In this document: in pieces, positions 17,121-25,869 of the stretch
Layout of the letters: each line of letters opens with the position of its first letter
Numbering within the stretch: position 1 is the stretch's first letter
Assembly (NCBI RefSeq): GCF_900110245.1
Contig: NZ_FOCZ01000004.1
Location: 124,001-188,000 of the forward strand
Length of the DNA: 64,000 bases
Direction: 5' to 3'
Source of the DNA: Niastella yeongjuensis
GTDB lineage: Bacteria; Bacteroidota; Bacteroidia; Chitinophagales; Chitinophagaceae
Translations under genes and position numbers: made by a program
The notes under the pieces: model-generated
The model's database searches: none
What the model was told of the DNA's origin: nothing
What the model saw: only the letters and a program-made list of their open reading frames with translations

Positions 17121-17828
17121 ATGAGCATACGCGGCATTTTCCCAATTGACAACTGGAACTTTCAAAGTGAATCTATTTTAACGGATTTGCCGCCGGAAGA
17201 TTTTGCATTGTTGACAGCACATAAAACTGAACAGCTATATTCAAAAGGGGAAATTATTTTCAGAGAAGCGGCCTATCCCGCTGGTATTTTTTACATTATA
17301 GAGGGAAAAGTAAAAAAGTACAAAGTCGACAAAGAGGGAAGGGTGCATATTATTTATGTAGCAAATCAGGGTGACATAATAGGTTATCATGCTATTCTTT
17401 CAGAAGACAGGTACCCCGATTCCGCCGCTGCATTGGAAAAAAGCAAAATTGCATTTATTCCTAAAGAAGATTTCCTGATTACTATACAACAATCTCCAGT
17501 ATTAAATAAACGCCTGCTGAAAACTTTGAGCCATGAATTCGCCGTGTTGGCAAATAGTATTTCAGTTTTTGCTCAAAAATCGGTTAGAGAAAGACTGGCT
17601 TTACAGCTGATCGTCTTACGGGAAAAATACAAAGTGAATTTTCAGCCTGGCATGCCTGTAGAAATTAATATCAGTCGGGATGACCTTGCAAATATTGTAG
17701 GAACTGCTCGCGAAAGAGCTGTACGTATCCTTACCGAATTTAAAGAGGCAGGTATATTAGAAACAAAAGGCCGGACAATTATTGTACATGACGTCAACCA
17801 ACTTATAAAAATTGCTAATTACAAATAA
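17121..17828 (+). CDS. Crp/Fnr family transcriptional regulator
   Basis: 235 residues. A cyclic-nucleotide-binding-type beta roll covers ~25-140 (YSKGEIIFREAAYPAGIFYIIEGKVK) and an HTH_Crp winged helix covers ~155-230 (ISRDDLANIVGTARERAVRILTEFKEAGILETKG). The Fnr N-terminal cysteine cluster is absent, so an iron-sulfur sensor is unlikely. The cAMP-binding Arg/Ser signature is not obvious, and the ligand is unknown. Its position after the MFS gene makes it the likely regulator of the surrounding detoxification genes. Confidence 0.9.
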   Translation: MSIRGIFPIDNWNFQSESILTDLPPEDFALLTAHKTEQLYSKGEIIFREAAYPAGIFYIIEGKVKKYKVDKEGRVHIIYVANQGDIIGYHAILSEDRYPDSAAALEKSKIAFIPKEDFLITIQQSPVLNKRLLKTLSHEFAVLANSISVFAQKSVRERLALQLIVLREKYKVNFQPGMPVEINISRDDLANIVGTARERAVRILTEFKEAGILETKGRTIIVHDVNQLIKIANYK

Positions 17829-17968
17829 AACTCTTTTCAGGAGATAGCCATTTATAGCCCCGCGCATATTCTCACCACCTGGCGCATTAAGCATTTTCAT
17901 ATTTTAAAAATTGACAAAAGTCACTTTTTGGAGTGACAATGTTAACCGCTTATGGTTGGTAAACAAAG

Positions 17969-17976
17969 TAATTTTG
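17969..17976 (+). promoter_or_regulatory. Probable -7 box deciding the start of methyltransferase copy 1
   Basis: TAATTTTG matches TAnnTTTG and sits 5 bases before the ATG at 17982. It lies inside the longest possible reading frame (ATG 17952), which argues that translation really starts at 17982. Confidence 0.45.
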
Positions 17977-17981
17977 CATGT

Positions 17982-18305
17982 ATGCATTCGGCACAGGCTT
18001 ACCCTAGCACAATAGATTATTGGTTTAGAAATGATTCCCATTTAAACAAATTATACCCTGAATCTATTCAATTGTTGGCCGCAAGGCATTGGACGCCTTT
18101 AAATATTATCCAGTTAGTGATTCCCTTTCTTGTAACACATCCAGGAATTAAGGTATTGGACATTGGAAGTGGCGTAGGGAAGTTTTGTGTGGCAGGGGCC
18201 TACTATAAACCGTATGCTTCATTTTATGGCGTTGAACAACGCAAAGACCTTGTAGATCATGCTGAAAAAGCCAGGCTCTTTACATTGTATGAAGCCCACA
18301 GTTAA
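17982..18305 (+). pseudogene. Class I SAM methyltransferase, truncated copy 1
   Basis: It encodes an N-terminal helix region (MHSAQAYPSTIDYWFRND), then the SAM motif I KVLDIGSGVGKFCVAGA and motif II FYGVEQRKDL, and stops after AEKARLFTLYEAHS. The true homologous sequence continues in the second copy as AEAARIKMGLKNV, so this copy has lost the C-terminal half of its fold and is unlikely to be active. Start 17982 is preferred because it aligns with the second copy and because of the -7 box before it. The break is at the point where the second copy begins, which suggests unequal recombination between tandem paralogues. Confidence 0.75.
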
Positions 18306-18896
18306 AACACCACTTCATTTAGAAAACTGGTTTAGCACTGATGCTGCATTACATAAATTGTATCCTGAGCCGATTAGATCATTAGCCCGCATGCATTGGT
18401 CGACGTTATATATTAGTCAAAAGGTCGTTTCTTATCTGACACCGGGCAATAACGTAAAAGTGTTGGACATCGGCAGTGGGGTGGGTAAATTTTGTCTGGC
18501 GGGCGCGTATAATAAGCCAGCAGTTTCCTTTTATGGGGTTGAACAACGAAAAAACCTGATAGCATATGCAGAAGCAGCCCGAATAAAAATGGGTTTAAAA
18601 AACGTACACTTCATTCATAGAAATTTTACACAATTAGATCTCAATGAATTCGATCATTTTTACTTCTACAATGCTTTTTTTGAGAATCTGGATGGCACCG
18701 AAAAAATAGACAACGAGCTTGCTTATTCGAATGAGTTATACAATTATTATAGCATTTACCTGTATAATCAATTGGATAAAATGCCCATTGGAACAAGGGT
18801 GGCACTTATTGTAGTTGGGGTGATGAGATACCACCATGCTTTCAACTGGCAGAAACGCATTTTGATAATTTATTAAAGTTTTGGATAAAAATGTAG
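18289..18896 (+). pseudogene. Class I SAM methyltransferase, copy 2, frameshifted near the end
   Basis: From ATG 18289 the protein reads MKPTVKTPLHLENWF, motif I VLDIGSGVGKFCLAGA, FYGVEQRKNLI and an acidic NAFFENLDG loop. At about 18808 the annotated frame runs into nonsense and stops at 18876. A shift by one base restores a sensible tail (TYCSWGDEIPPCFQLAE, then HFDNLLKFWIK) ending at TAG 18896, as expected after GTRVA. One base therefore appears lost, by real mutation or assembly error. The copy-1 homologue lies immediately upstream. Substrate unknown. Confidence 0.75.
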
Positions 18897-19178
18897 ACCT
18901 ATGATGGCTCGTTTAACTCCTACCCCATAGTCTGTAAGGACTGCAATGAGCATGCAGGCTTATTTAGTTTTCGATGAATATTAAAAGAAAATGAATAACC
19001 CAAACAACTTTAAAAATGAGAAAATAACACCTGGCTGACTCCAGGCCAAGAAGAAATTTTATGTTGATTATAAACCCGATTCAACTTTAACATCGAGCTA
19101 AAAATCGTAAACTTGCTATGTGTAGTGATAGTCTGTAACTCTGTGGATTGCGAAGGGTTAAAAATTAATCTTTTTACA
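18897..19178. other. Intergenic region before the sigma-54 activator
   Basis: About 280 AT-rich bases without a gene. It presumably carries the promoter for the response regulator at 19179. No sigma-54 type GG-N10-GC element was noticed by eye. Confidence 0.35.
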
Positions 19179-21122
19179 ATGAGAGAAAGACTATTAATAG
19201 TTGAAGACGAATTCATCGTTGCCAACGATCTTCGGATGATGCTGGTGAATGCCGGGTATGAAGTCTGCGGAATTGCGGCTTCCGTTCGCGCAGCAAAGGA
19301 ATGGGTAGAAAAAAGTAAGCCTAACTGGGTGCTGTTGGATATTGTTTTGCAAGACGGCAGTGTGGGTACTGATCTTGCTCAATATCTAAGAGAACGGAAT
19401 ATTGGCTTTATTTATGTTTCTGCGAACACAAACGAAAGTGTTCTGGAGATTGCCAAGTCGACCCAGCCATACGGATTTCTGGTTAAGCCATTTCGGATGA
19501 ACGATCTGCTAATTATGCTTGATATTGCACGAAGCAAGCACAAACATAACCTGGAACTCGCGACCCAGCGAGAGATGCTATTTAGAAACCAATTGCGGCA
19601 TATTACAAAGTTTACCGTTAATCAGGAGCAGTTGCTGTCGTTCCTGCCAGGCCTGTTTCGGTCATTTATTCCATTCGACGTAATGACGATCGCTGTTCTA
19701 AGCCCCAATAGGACCAAGAAGGTGGAAGTTTGCTTTGTCCAAACGGGATATGAAGAATATGAGCTGTTGCCCAATGAAGAAGTGGCAAGATTAATTCAGC
19801 GGGTTGGTCCGATTACCATCGATGAGATAGAAATGTCACAAGGCTCACAGTTACTCAATGGAGAGTCTTTTAAGCAGCAATTATCCCCTAAGACAACGGA
19901 TGGTGTATTGAGCAATCATTTCCGGCTGGAATCAAAACTCAATTTTGTCCTCGAAACGGACGCCCAACATTTGGTCTTCTCCTTTTATAGCCGAAACCCG
20001 GATGCATTTAGCCAAAGACAGTTAGAGTACCTAAATAAGTCTGAAGGACATCTACGTGAACTGTCAGGGGCACTTCTGCGGGCGTTTCAACCGAAAACCA
20101 AGAATGCTGCCATTAAACCAGTACGGATCGCGGTCACGGCAATGGCGCGGGATGGTGAGAAGTTCCCGGGCATTATTGGTAAAAGCCAGGTCCTTCTGGA
20201 GTTGTTGAGCGGTATCGAGGCGGTAGCGGCTACGCCTGTCTCAGTACTGATCATGGGAGAAAGCGGAACTGGTAAGGAACAGATCGCCCGGAGTATTCAC
20301 TCCCTTTCTACACGAAGAAGTAAACCATTCCTTACTGTCAATTGCGCGGCACTTCCTGCTGAGCTGATCGAATCGGAACTTTTTGGCCATGAAAAGGGGG
20401 CGTTTACAGGCGCTGTGGAAAAAAGGGTAGGCAAGTTCGAGGCGGCAGATGGAGGGACCATCTTTCTCGACGAAATCGGTGAGCTTCCAATAGCGTCCCA
20501 AGTAAAGTTACTTCGTGTGCTGCAAGAGATGGAGTTCGAACCATTGGGGAGTAGTAAAACAGTAAAGGTCAATGTTCGGGTAGTGGCCGCAACGAATCGC
20601 GACCTCGAAAAGGAGATCGCTGCCAATAAATTTCGACTCGACTTGTATTACCGCTTGAACGTTTACCCAGTTTCACTCCCACCACTGAGGGCCAGGAAGG
20701 AGGATATTGTGCTTTTGGCTCAATATTTTTTGAAACAGAGCGCGGTGATGTTGGAGCGCACGGAAGTTCCGGCAATTAGCACTAATGCACTACGGCAACT
20801 GGAAGCATATGACTGGCCAGGGAATATCCGGGAACTCAGGCACCTGATTGAGAGAACGATTATCAGGACCACAGGGCCAATCATAACTGAAGTCGATCTT
20901 CCAGCTTCCAGGCACCTTACACAATCGAATACTTACTTAGAGGGTGAGTACCGGACACTCGAAGAAATGGAGACCGACTATATATTACAAGTACTCCAGA
21001 ATTGCCAGGGCAAGGTATTTGGTTCGGGTGGGGCTGCAGAAATTTTAGGGTTGCCTCCGAGCACACTCTCCTCCCGTATTAAAAAGCTGGGCATCCGAAA
21101 AGAGTTACATTTTAACAAATAG
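19179..21122 (+). CDS. Sigma-54-dependent response regulator (receiver, AAA+, Fis HTH)
   Basis: I chose ATG 19179 (MRERLLIVEDE), which begins exactly at the receiver domain, giving 647 residues. The receiver has the acidic pair D10/E11, phosphoacceptor D54 and the late Lys in FLVKPF. A GAF-like linker follows (~130-310). The AAA+ domain has Walker A GESGTGKE (360-367), GAFTGA (407-412), which contacts sigma-54, and Walker B GGTIFLDEIGELP. The last ~50 residues form a Fis-type helix-turn-helix (GGAAEILGLPPSTLSSRIKKLGI). Two kinases lie convergently downstream and are the obvious input candidates. Confidence 0.92.
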   Translation: MRERLLIVEDEFIVANDLRMMLVNAGYEVCGIAASVRAAKEWVEKSKPNWVLLDIVLQDGSVGTDLAQYLRERNIGFIYVSANTNESVLEIAKSTQPYGFLVKPFRMNDLLIMLDIARSKHKHNLELATQREMLFRNQLRHITKFTVNQEQLLSFLPGLFRSFIPFDVMTIAVLSPNRTKKVEVCFVQTGYEEYELLPNEEVARLIQRVGPITIDEIEMSQGSQLLNGESFKQQLSPKTTDGVLSNHFRLESKLNFVLETDAQHLVFSFYSRNPDAFSQRQLEYLNKSEGHLRELSGALLRAFQPKTKNAAIKPVRIAVTAMARDGEKFPGIIGKSQVLLELLSGIEAVAATPVSVLIMGESGTGKEQIARSIHSLSTRRSKPFLTVNCAALPAELIESELFGHEKGAFTGAVEKRVGKFEAADGGTIFLDEIGELPIASQVKLLRVLQEMEFEPLGSSKTVKVNVRVVAATNRDLEKEIAANKFRLDLYYRLNVYPVSLPPLRARKEDIVLLAQYFLKQSAVMLERTEVPAISTNALRQLEAYDWPGNIRELRHLIERTIIRTTGPIITEVDLPASRHLTQSNTYLEGEYRTLEEMETDYILQVLQNCQGKVFGSGGAAEILGLPPSTLSSRIKKLGIRKELHFNK

Positions 21123-21150
21123 TACACCCCTAGATAGTAGTAATGCGATG

Positions 21151-22968
21151 TTATACCGCATTGGTCCTTCCTGGTAAAGTAAGTTGTTTTTTGTTAGTAA
21201 TATTAAAACGGATGATGATCGTAGATCCGGCATCCGTTGTTTGGAAAACGATTTCGCCATTCAACTGGCCGGCGAAAAACTCCATCAGGTCGTGTCTGGA
21301 AAGATGATGTTTGTTGTTGGGCGCCGGTTCCCGGGTGAGTGCATGCCCTTTGCTAAAAATAGTCAAAACGATCGTATCGATGCTGTCCTGGTCAAGTTGG
21401 AATTGGAGCGTACAATCGTTTTTGACTTCGTGGCAGGTATACAATTGCGCATTTGAAACGGCTTCGGTAGTGATCATTCCCAGAAGGACTGCCTGCTCTA
21501 CATCAAGATACAGTGGATCTCCACCTACCAGCACCCGGATAGTACGGCGAGGAAAAGATGTTTCTGTAAGGAATTGGCAAAGGTCGATCAGGTAGCCGAT
21601 CATTTCGATTTCGCCAAGATTTTGCGAATGATATAAGCGGTTGTGGATAAGCGAAATGGTAAACATTCTCGCCTGGCTGTCTTTGATAAGATTGAGGGCC
21701 TCATCATCAGCGATAAGGGTCATTTCTGAATTGAGCAGCGATATAGTGATCTGGAGATTATTTTTCACACGGTGGTGAATCTCCCTGAGTAATCGCTCCT
21801 GTTCCGCGGCGAGTGCAGCCAATTCGACGTTTTGGGCGTCAATTGCTTTCTGACTCCGACCAATCAACCGAATGGACCGCATTTCTATAAGGTAACGGCT
21901 AATAATTACTCCGATTAGTATAACAACAAGCCCAACAACGACTAAGCTCAACTTCCTGATGAGAGCGTCTGCCTGTAGGGATTTGGTTTGAAGTCTGCTT
22001 TCATTTGTGAGGAGGTCAAGTTCGTGAGCATTTCTTTTCAGTTCTTCGATAATCGTTTCCTCCCTGTATTGGATTTGCAATACATCGATATCCATGTCAA
22101 AGTTTCGCCTGTTGATTGAGTCGGAGAGTGATCGAAAACGCTGGTAATGCCGGATTGCGGATGGAATGTTCCCCCGCGCAGAGTCGATTCGAAATGCCAG
22201 GTTTTCCGTAGTGCAAAGTAAATCCGGATCATGCAGATTTTCCGCCAATGAATGCAAAGCCTTGAGCTGCATTTCGGCTTCGTCGTATCTACGGGTTGAA
22301 ACTAGTAGCGCGATGCTTGAGCGAAGCCCGTATTTCATTACGTTCTGATTAGGACCAATCCCAGCGATGTGGATTTGCATTTGGTTGTAGGATATCCCGG
22401 CAGCATTTAAGTTGGAAAGCGCTAACTCCGCCTCAATTTTATTTGCCAACAAAAAGACAAGAATGGTATAAGCGTCCGCTGGTGACAATCGTAATGCAGG
22501 CTCCAGTACTGCGAGGGCTTTCTCCGGCAGGTGGCTTTGATTGTAGGCTAACGCCAACAATCCAGATTGTGTAAGAATAGAGAGGGTGTCATGATTTCTT
22601 TTGGCGTAAAATAGCGACTGTTGAAAGCGGACGGCAGCCTGGCCGGGATCATTCAGGCTCATATAAATGTTGCCAAGTCGTTGGTGGGCATCATGGGCAT
22701 ATAGGAAGGCCTGTTGGATGTCCCCTAAATCTGAGCCTGTTTTGTCAAGGTAGTGCTTGCTTAGGGCGAGGTCCAGGCGAATGATAGTGGTATCGGATGT
22801 TGCGAATTGTAGCATCCGGGTGAGGTTTTGCTCCACCGTATCGTAGGTGGGTTGCGCTGATATGAACGAAGAGGAAAATATGACCATTAGTATCGTCGCC
22901 AAGGCAATACAAGTTATTGTGAGTGATCTGCTCCTGTTTGCAAGAATATGACGTAACTCAAATGCCAT
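21151..22968 (-). CDS. Sensor histidine kinase, TPR sensor and HisKA_2 domain
   Basis: 605 residues. A signal/TM segment (~17-38) leads to an extracytoplasmic TPR-like array (~50-290), a short coiled coil, a second TM (~338-362, LSLVVVGLVVILIGVIIS) and then LREIHHRVKNNLQITISLL (H398/H399). The ATPase domain reads LGMITTEAVSNAQLYT for the N-box and is rather degenerate, with FSKGHAL where a G-box would be expected. It overlaps the upstream kinase gene by 11 bases, so the two are co-translated. The likely partner is the sigma-54 regulator whose gene converges on it. Confidence 0.88.
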   Translation of the reverse strand: MAFELRHILANRSRSLTITCIALATILMVIFSSSFISAQPTYDTVEQNLTRMLQFATSDTTIIRLDLALSKHYLDKTGSDLGDIQQAFLYAHDAHQRLGNIYMSLNDPGQAAVRFQQSLFYAKRNHDTLSILTQSGLLALAYNQSHLPEKALAVLEPALRLSPADAYTILVFLLANKIEAELALSNLNAAGISYNQMQIHIAGIGPNQNVMKYGLRSSIALLVSTRRYDEAEMQLKALHSLAENLHDPDLLCTTENLAFRIDSARGNIPSAIRHYQRFRSLSDSINRRNFDMDIDVLQIQYREETIIEELKRNAHELDLLTNESRLQTKSLQADALIRKLSLVVVGLVVILIGVIISRYLIEMRSIRLIGRSQKAIDAQNVELAALAAEQERLLREIHHRVKNNLQITISLLNSEMTLIADDEALNLIKDSQARMFTISLIHNRLYHSQNLGEIEMIGYLIDLCQFLTETSFPRRTIRVLVGGDPLYLDVEQAVLLGMITTEAVSNAQLYTCHEVKNDCTLQFQLDQDSIDTIVLTIFSKGHALTREPAPNNKHHLSRHDLMEFFAGQLNGEIVFQTTDAGSTIIIRFNITNKKQLTLPGRTNAV

Positions 22969-24274
22969 TCGACGAATGATTTTGCGACAACATAATATGA
23001 CTTTTCCATTGAAGTTTGAGCGTTAACCCGTTATCATTCATTAAATCAAGGTGTCCTTTGATCTGTTCAGCAAGACCGAGCATTAAACTAATCCCAAAGG
23101 TGCTGGAATCAGTAAAGTCGAATCCATCCGGCATGCCGATACCGTTATCGACAATGGAAAGCTGTACAAGGTTGTCGACGGTCTCCTGAAGGCGTATTGT
23201 GACCATCCCTTGTCGTCCGTCGGGGAACGCATACTTAATGGCGTTAGTAATAGCCTCATTGATAATAAGCCCAAGAGGGACTGCTTGCGATATCTCCACG
23301 TTCAGGTGTAACACGTCGACCACAAACTCAACCCGGCCAGATGTCCGGAAACTTTCTTTTAGGAATTGGATCAATTCGTTGATGTAGCTACCAAGATCTA
23401 CTGAAGATGCTGCGTCACCTGTGAACAGACGCTGGTGGATAATAGAAATGGCATTTATTCGATTTTTGCTGTCGCGAATGATTAAGGAAGCGGGCTCGCC
23501 TCGAAAGTCAACGGCTTGGGCATTCAGGACTGAGGTCACCAGCTCCAGGTTGTTTTTGACCCGCAGATGGATTTCTTTCAATAACCATTCCCGCTCAGCA
23601 ATGAGGCGTTTAAGCTCAAAATTTTGTTCGGAGGTGGCCCGCTGGCGGGACTGGATTTCCTGTTTGATGTGGGTTTTCAGCTCGTAGCGACTGTATCCAA
23701 GCGCGAATACCATGAGTAGCAAGATGACGCATCCAACGATAAGGTTACGAACGATGTTCTCGTTAAGGAACTTTTGCTTTTGCAAGGTTGTCTGCCGGGT
23801 GAGCAGTTCAACGAGTTGGCTGTCAAGCTGTAAGTTTTGTCTTTTTTTCCGATGACCATGTTCATCTTCCAATCGTGCAAGCTGGCGTACGTATTGAATC
23901 CGGGTGGCAGAATCAAACAAATGTTTGGATACTCTCAACAATTGCAATGCCGCCTCCCAATGGCCATCTGCCGAATCCAGCCGAAAATGCAGGGCTGCTA
24001 TGCTGGAAGAAGTTATCAAAGCATTTGATGTTGCGTCTGGCGGGGTCAATACATCAAAAAATTTCCGGGCTTTTTCGATCTGGCCCCGGTCGATCAATTC
24101 ATTGACGGCATTAATCTGCTTTTGCCATGACATGGTCGCCGACGGCTGATTCAAACCGGCCCGACTTTCTTGAACCTTGTCAGTTCGGCCATGTTGCTGA
24201 CTATAACTTTGAGTAGTTACAACTAACCAACAAAAGGCGCATAGTATCAGATTAATACTAGCAGTCATTGTCAA
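22958..24274 (-). CDS. Sensor histidine kinase, HisKA_2-like, altered phosphoacceptor site
   Basis: 438 residues: signal peptide (ending QSYSQ), a short TPR-like periplasmic part, one TM (~176-194, RNLIVGCVILLLMVFALGYS) and the HisKA_2 helix. The helix reads LLKEIHLRVKNNLEL; where the other two kinases in this window have HH, here residue 237 is Leu after H236. The ATPase domain is well preserved: INEAITNAIKYAFPDG for the N-box and VDNGIGMPDGFDF for the G-box. If the lost His is the phosphorylated one, this kinase may work only through its overlapping partner at 21151. Confidence 0.85.
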   Translation of the reverse strand: MTMTASINLILCAFCWLVVTTQSYSQQHGRTDKVQESRAGLNQPSATMSWQKQINAVNELIDRGQIEKARKFFDVLTPPDATSNALITSSSIAALHFRLDSADGHWEAALQLLRVSKHLFDSATRIQYVRQLARLEDEHGHRKKRQNLQLDSQLVELLTRQTTLQKQKFLNENIVRNLIVGCVILLLMVFALGYSRYELKTHIKQEIQSRQRATSEQNFELKRLIAEREWLLKEIHLRVKNNLELVTSVLNAQAVDFRGEPASLIIRDSKNRINAISIIHQRLFTGDAASSVDLGSYINELIQFLKESFRTSGRVEFVVDVLHLNVEISQAVPLGLIINEAITNAIKYAFPDGRQGMVTIRLQETVDNLVQLSIVDNGIGMPDGFDFTDSSTFGISLMLGLAEQIKGHLDLMNDNGLTLKLQWKSHIMLSQNHSSNGI

Positions 24275-24603
24275 AAAGCAGTTGCTGGATCAAAAATAAC
24301 TTATTACTTAATCGGGAGTTACAGGAACTATCGGCCTGGACTCGGGCAGGAACAGGTTTGAACCGGATCGCTTGAACGTCGGCCGGGAGGAACTTTTATA
24401 AACGAGTTTCAGTAAATAATATCATAGGTATCATCGAGGCCTATCGAACATTGTTGTATCTCCAATAGCAACACCTATACCGGTTAAAGTCAAACACCAA
24501 AGTTATCTAACTTGCAGCATTTTGTATATTAAAACAGCTGATAAAAGGCGCTCCCTTGACAATGTGCATATTTTGCTGGCACAGGATTTTAGGGAATAAT
24601 TAT
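24275..24603. other. Intergenic region, divergent kinases and AlkB-like gene
   Basis: About 330 bases with no supported gene. It should hold the promoters for the leftward kinase pair and the rightward dioxygenase. An upstream in-frame ATG at 24556 exists for the latter, but the added 16 residues (cysteine- and tryptophan-rich) look unlike protein sequence. Confidence 0.4.
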
Positions 24604-25176
24604 ATGCCTACATTATTTAATGAACTACCAATATTGCCTGAAGGGTTTTACTACTATCCTGATTTTATTAGTCAAGCCGAAGAACAGCAATTGATGGAGA
24701 TCATTCAACAGATCGAATTGCATGCAATGGTTTTTCATCAATATACTGCCAAAAGAAAAGTGGCGAGCTTTGGCTATGATTATAATTTTTCCACCCGCAA
24801 AATAACAAAGGGCATTTCAATACCTGAAACTTTTAATTGGATAATAGACAGAGTGTCAGAGCAATTAATGGTCAGCCGGGACCAGATAGCGGAATTGCTG
24901 GTAACCGAATACCCGGTTGGGTCGGTGATCAACTGGCACCGCGATGCACCACCTTTTGAAAGTATAGCCGGCATTTCCCTGGGTATTGATTGCATATTTA
25001 AATTAAGACCTTATGAAAAATCGTTACAATCAAGAAAGTCAATCATTTCCTTACCGGTAAGGCAAAGATCTCTCTACATTATGCAGGGACCTGCCCGAAC
25101 CGATTGGGAACACAGTACAGCGCCCATTACAGATATTCGATACTCCATTACTTTCAGAACGTTGAAACCGGGTTAA
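24604..25176 (+). CDS. 2OG-Fe(II) oxygenase, AlkB-like
   Basis: 190 residues from ATG 24604 (MPTLFNELPILPEGFYYYPD), the start that opens with the family's usual 'GF.Y.pdFls..Ee' pattern. The iron ligands are visible as HRD in INWHRDAPPFE and as the His of DWEHSTAP. The 2-oxoglutarate Arg is in RYSITFR. This matches small AlkB-type enzymes that directly reverse alkyl damage in nucleic acids by oxidative demethylation. It stands alone and is followed by a clear hairpin at 25279. Confidence 0.85.
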   Translation: MPTLFNELPILPEGFYYYPDFISQAEEQQLMEIIQQIELHAMVFHQYTAKRKVASFGYDYNFSTRKITKGISIPETFNWIIDRVSEQLMVSRDQIAELLVTEYPVGSVINWHRDAPPFESIAGISLGIDCIFKLRPYEKSLQSRKSIISLPVRQRSLYIMQGPARTDWEHSTAPITDIRYSITFRTLKPG

Positions 25177-25278
25177 TTTCTTTTATTATCCCTGGTGTTT
25201 AAGAACCGCCTTATCAGCATTTGTGACCCTACCCAGCCCCCATAAATCGGCACATTTCCGGAACTGCTGGAAAAATGT

Positions 25279-25310
25279 AAAACAGTGACTCAAAAATGAC
25301 TCACTGTTTT
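25279..25310 (+). terminator. Hairpin terminator after the AlkB-like gene
   Basis: AAAACAGTGA (25279-25288) pairs with TCACTGTTTT (25301-25310) around an A-rich loop, about 100 bases after the stop codon. Confidence 0.6.
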
Positions 25311-25338
25311 CTATATATTGTGGCTCAGGGTGGCTTTG

Positions 25339-25398
25339 TTCCTGTTCTGGGCACGATAGAAGGCATGTAGATCATCGATTTATATGCTTTTTTGTTTT
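25339..25398 (+). repeat. tRNA-Leu 3'-end copy plus terminator (copy 4)
   Basis: TTCCTGTTCTGGGCAC (25339-25354) is identical to the tRNA 3' end. A hairpin (GGCATGTA...TATATGC) with T-run and GTTTTAT follows. The preceding GCTCAGGGTGGCTTTG resembles the bases before copy 2 (GCTCAAAGGGGCTTTG). The sequence from here to ~25765 matches 42570-43436, apart from one large deletion. Confidence 0.75.
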
Positions 25399-25765
25399 AT
25401 CCATGGCTAATGCAGGATAAATATACCGCCTCGACAACTCCGCTGAACCGTTCTTAATATTCCATTTATTATAATTTCCGGCAGCGTTCCCGGGGGCAAC
25501 TCCATTGGCTGACTTAAAATAAATTCAATGGGATTTCCACTCCTGATCATTTGTATTTCGCTGTTGTCAGGATTATCGTATGGTACTTCTTCATTCCACT
25601 TTAACCCCGATGTCATAGTGAGCAGGTGTTCAATAGTCAATAGAGATTTCAAACCAGTATCCTGCTTTTTATATTCGGGAAAAAAATCAAAGACCTTTTG
25701 CGTGGTGCTTTTTACTTTACCCTGCTGTACAAGCATACCAAAACAGGCAGATACGGGTATTACAT
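25388..25765 (-). pseudogene. Serine hydrolase (beta-lactamase-like) fragment with internal deletion
   Basis: The frame at 25407-25736 encodes LVQQGKVKSTTQKVFDFFP..MTSGLKWNEE, nearly identical to the gene at 42614-43505. At about 25487 it jumps to the last ~30 codons, out of frame: CCGGCAG is joined directly to CGTTCCCGGGGGCAACTCC. Roughly 450 bases present in the other copy, including the tyrosine motif region, are missing. The N-terminal SxxK part is also absent. It is a dead duplicate at the left border of the glycan locus. Confidence 0.85.
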
Positions 25766-25869
25766 GTCGAATGAGCGCTTAACAATATGATAATAACCCT
25801 TAATATGGGATCATCTGTGCATTTTTGCACCTTTGCGCGGAAATTGTCAGTTAAAAGATAACCGGCCAG

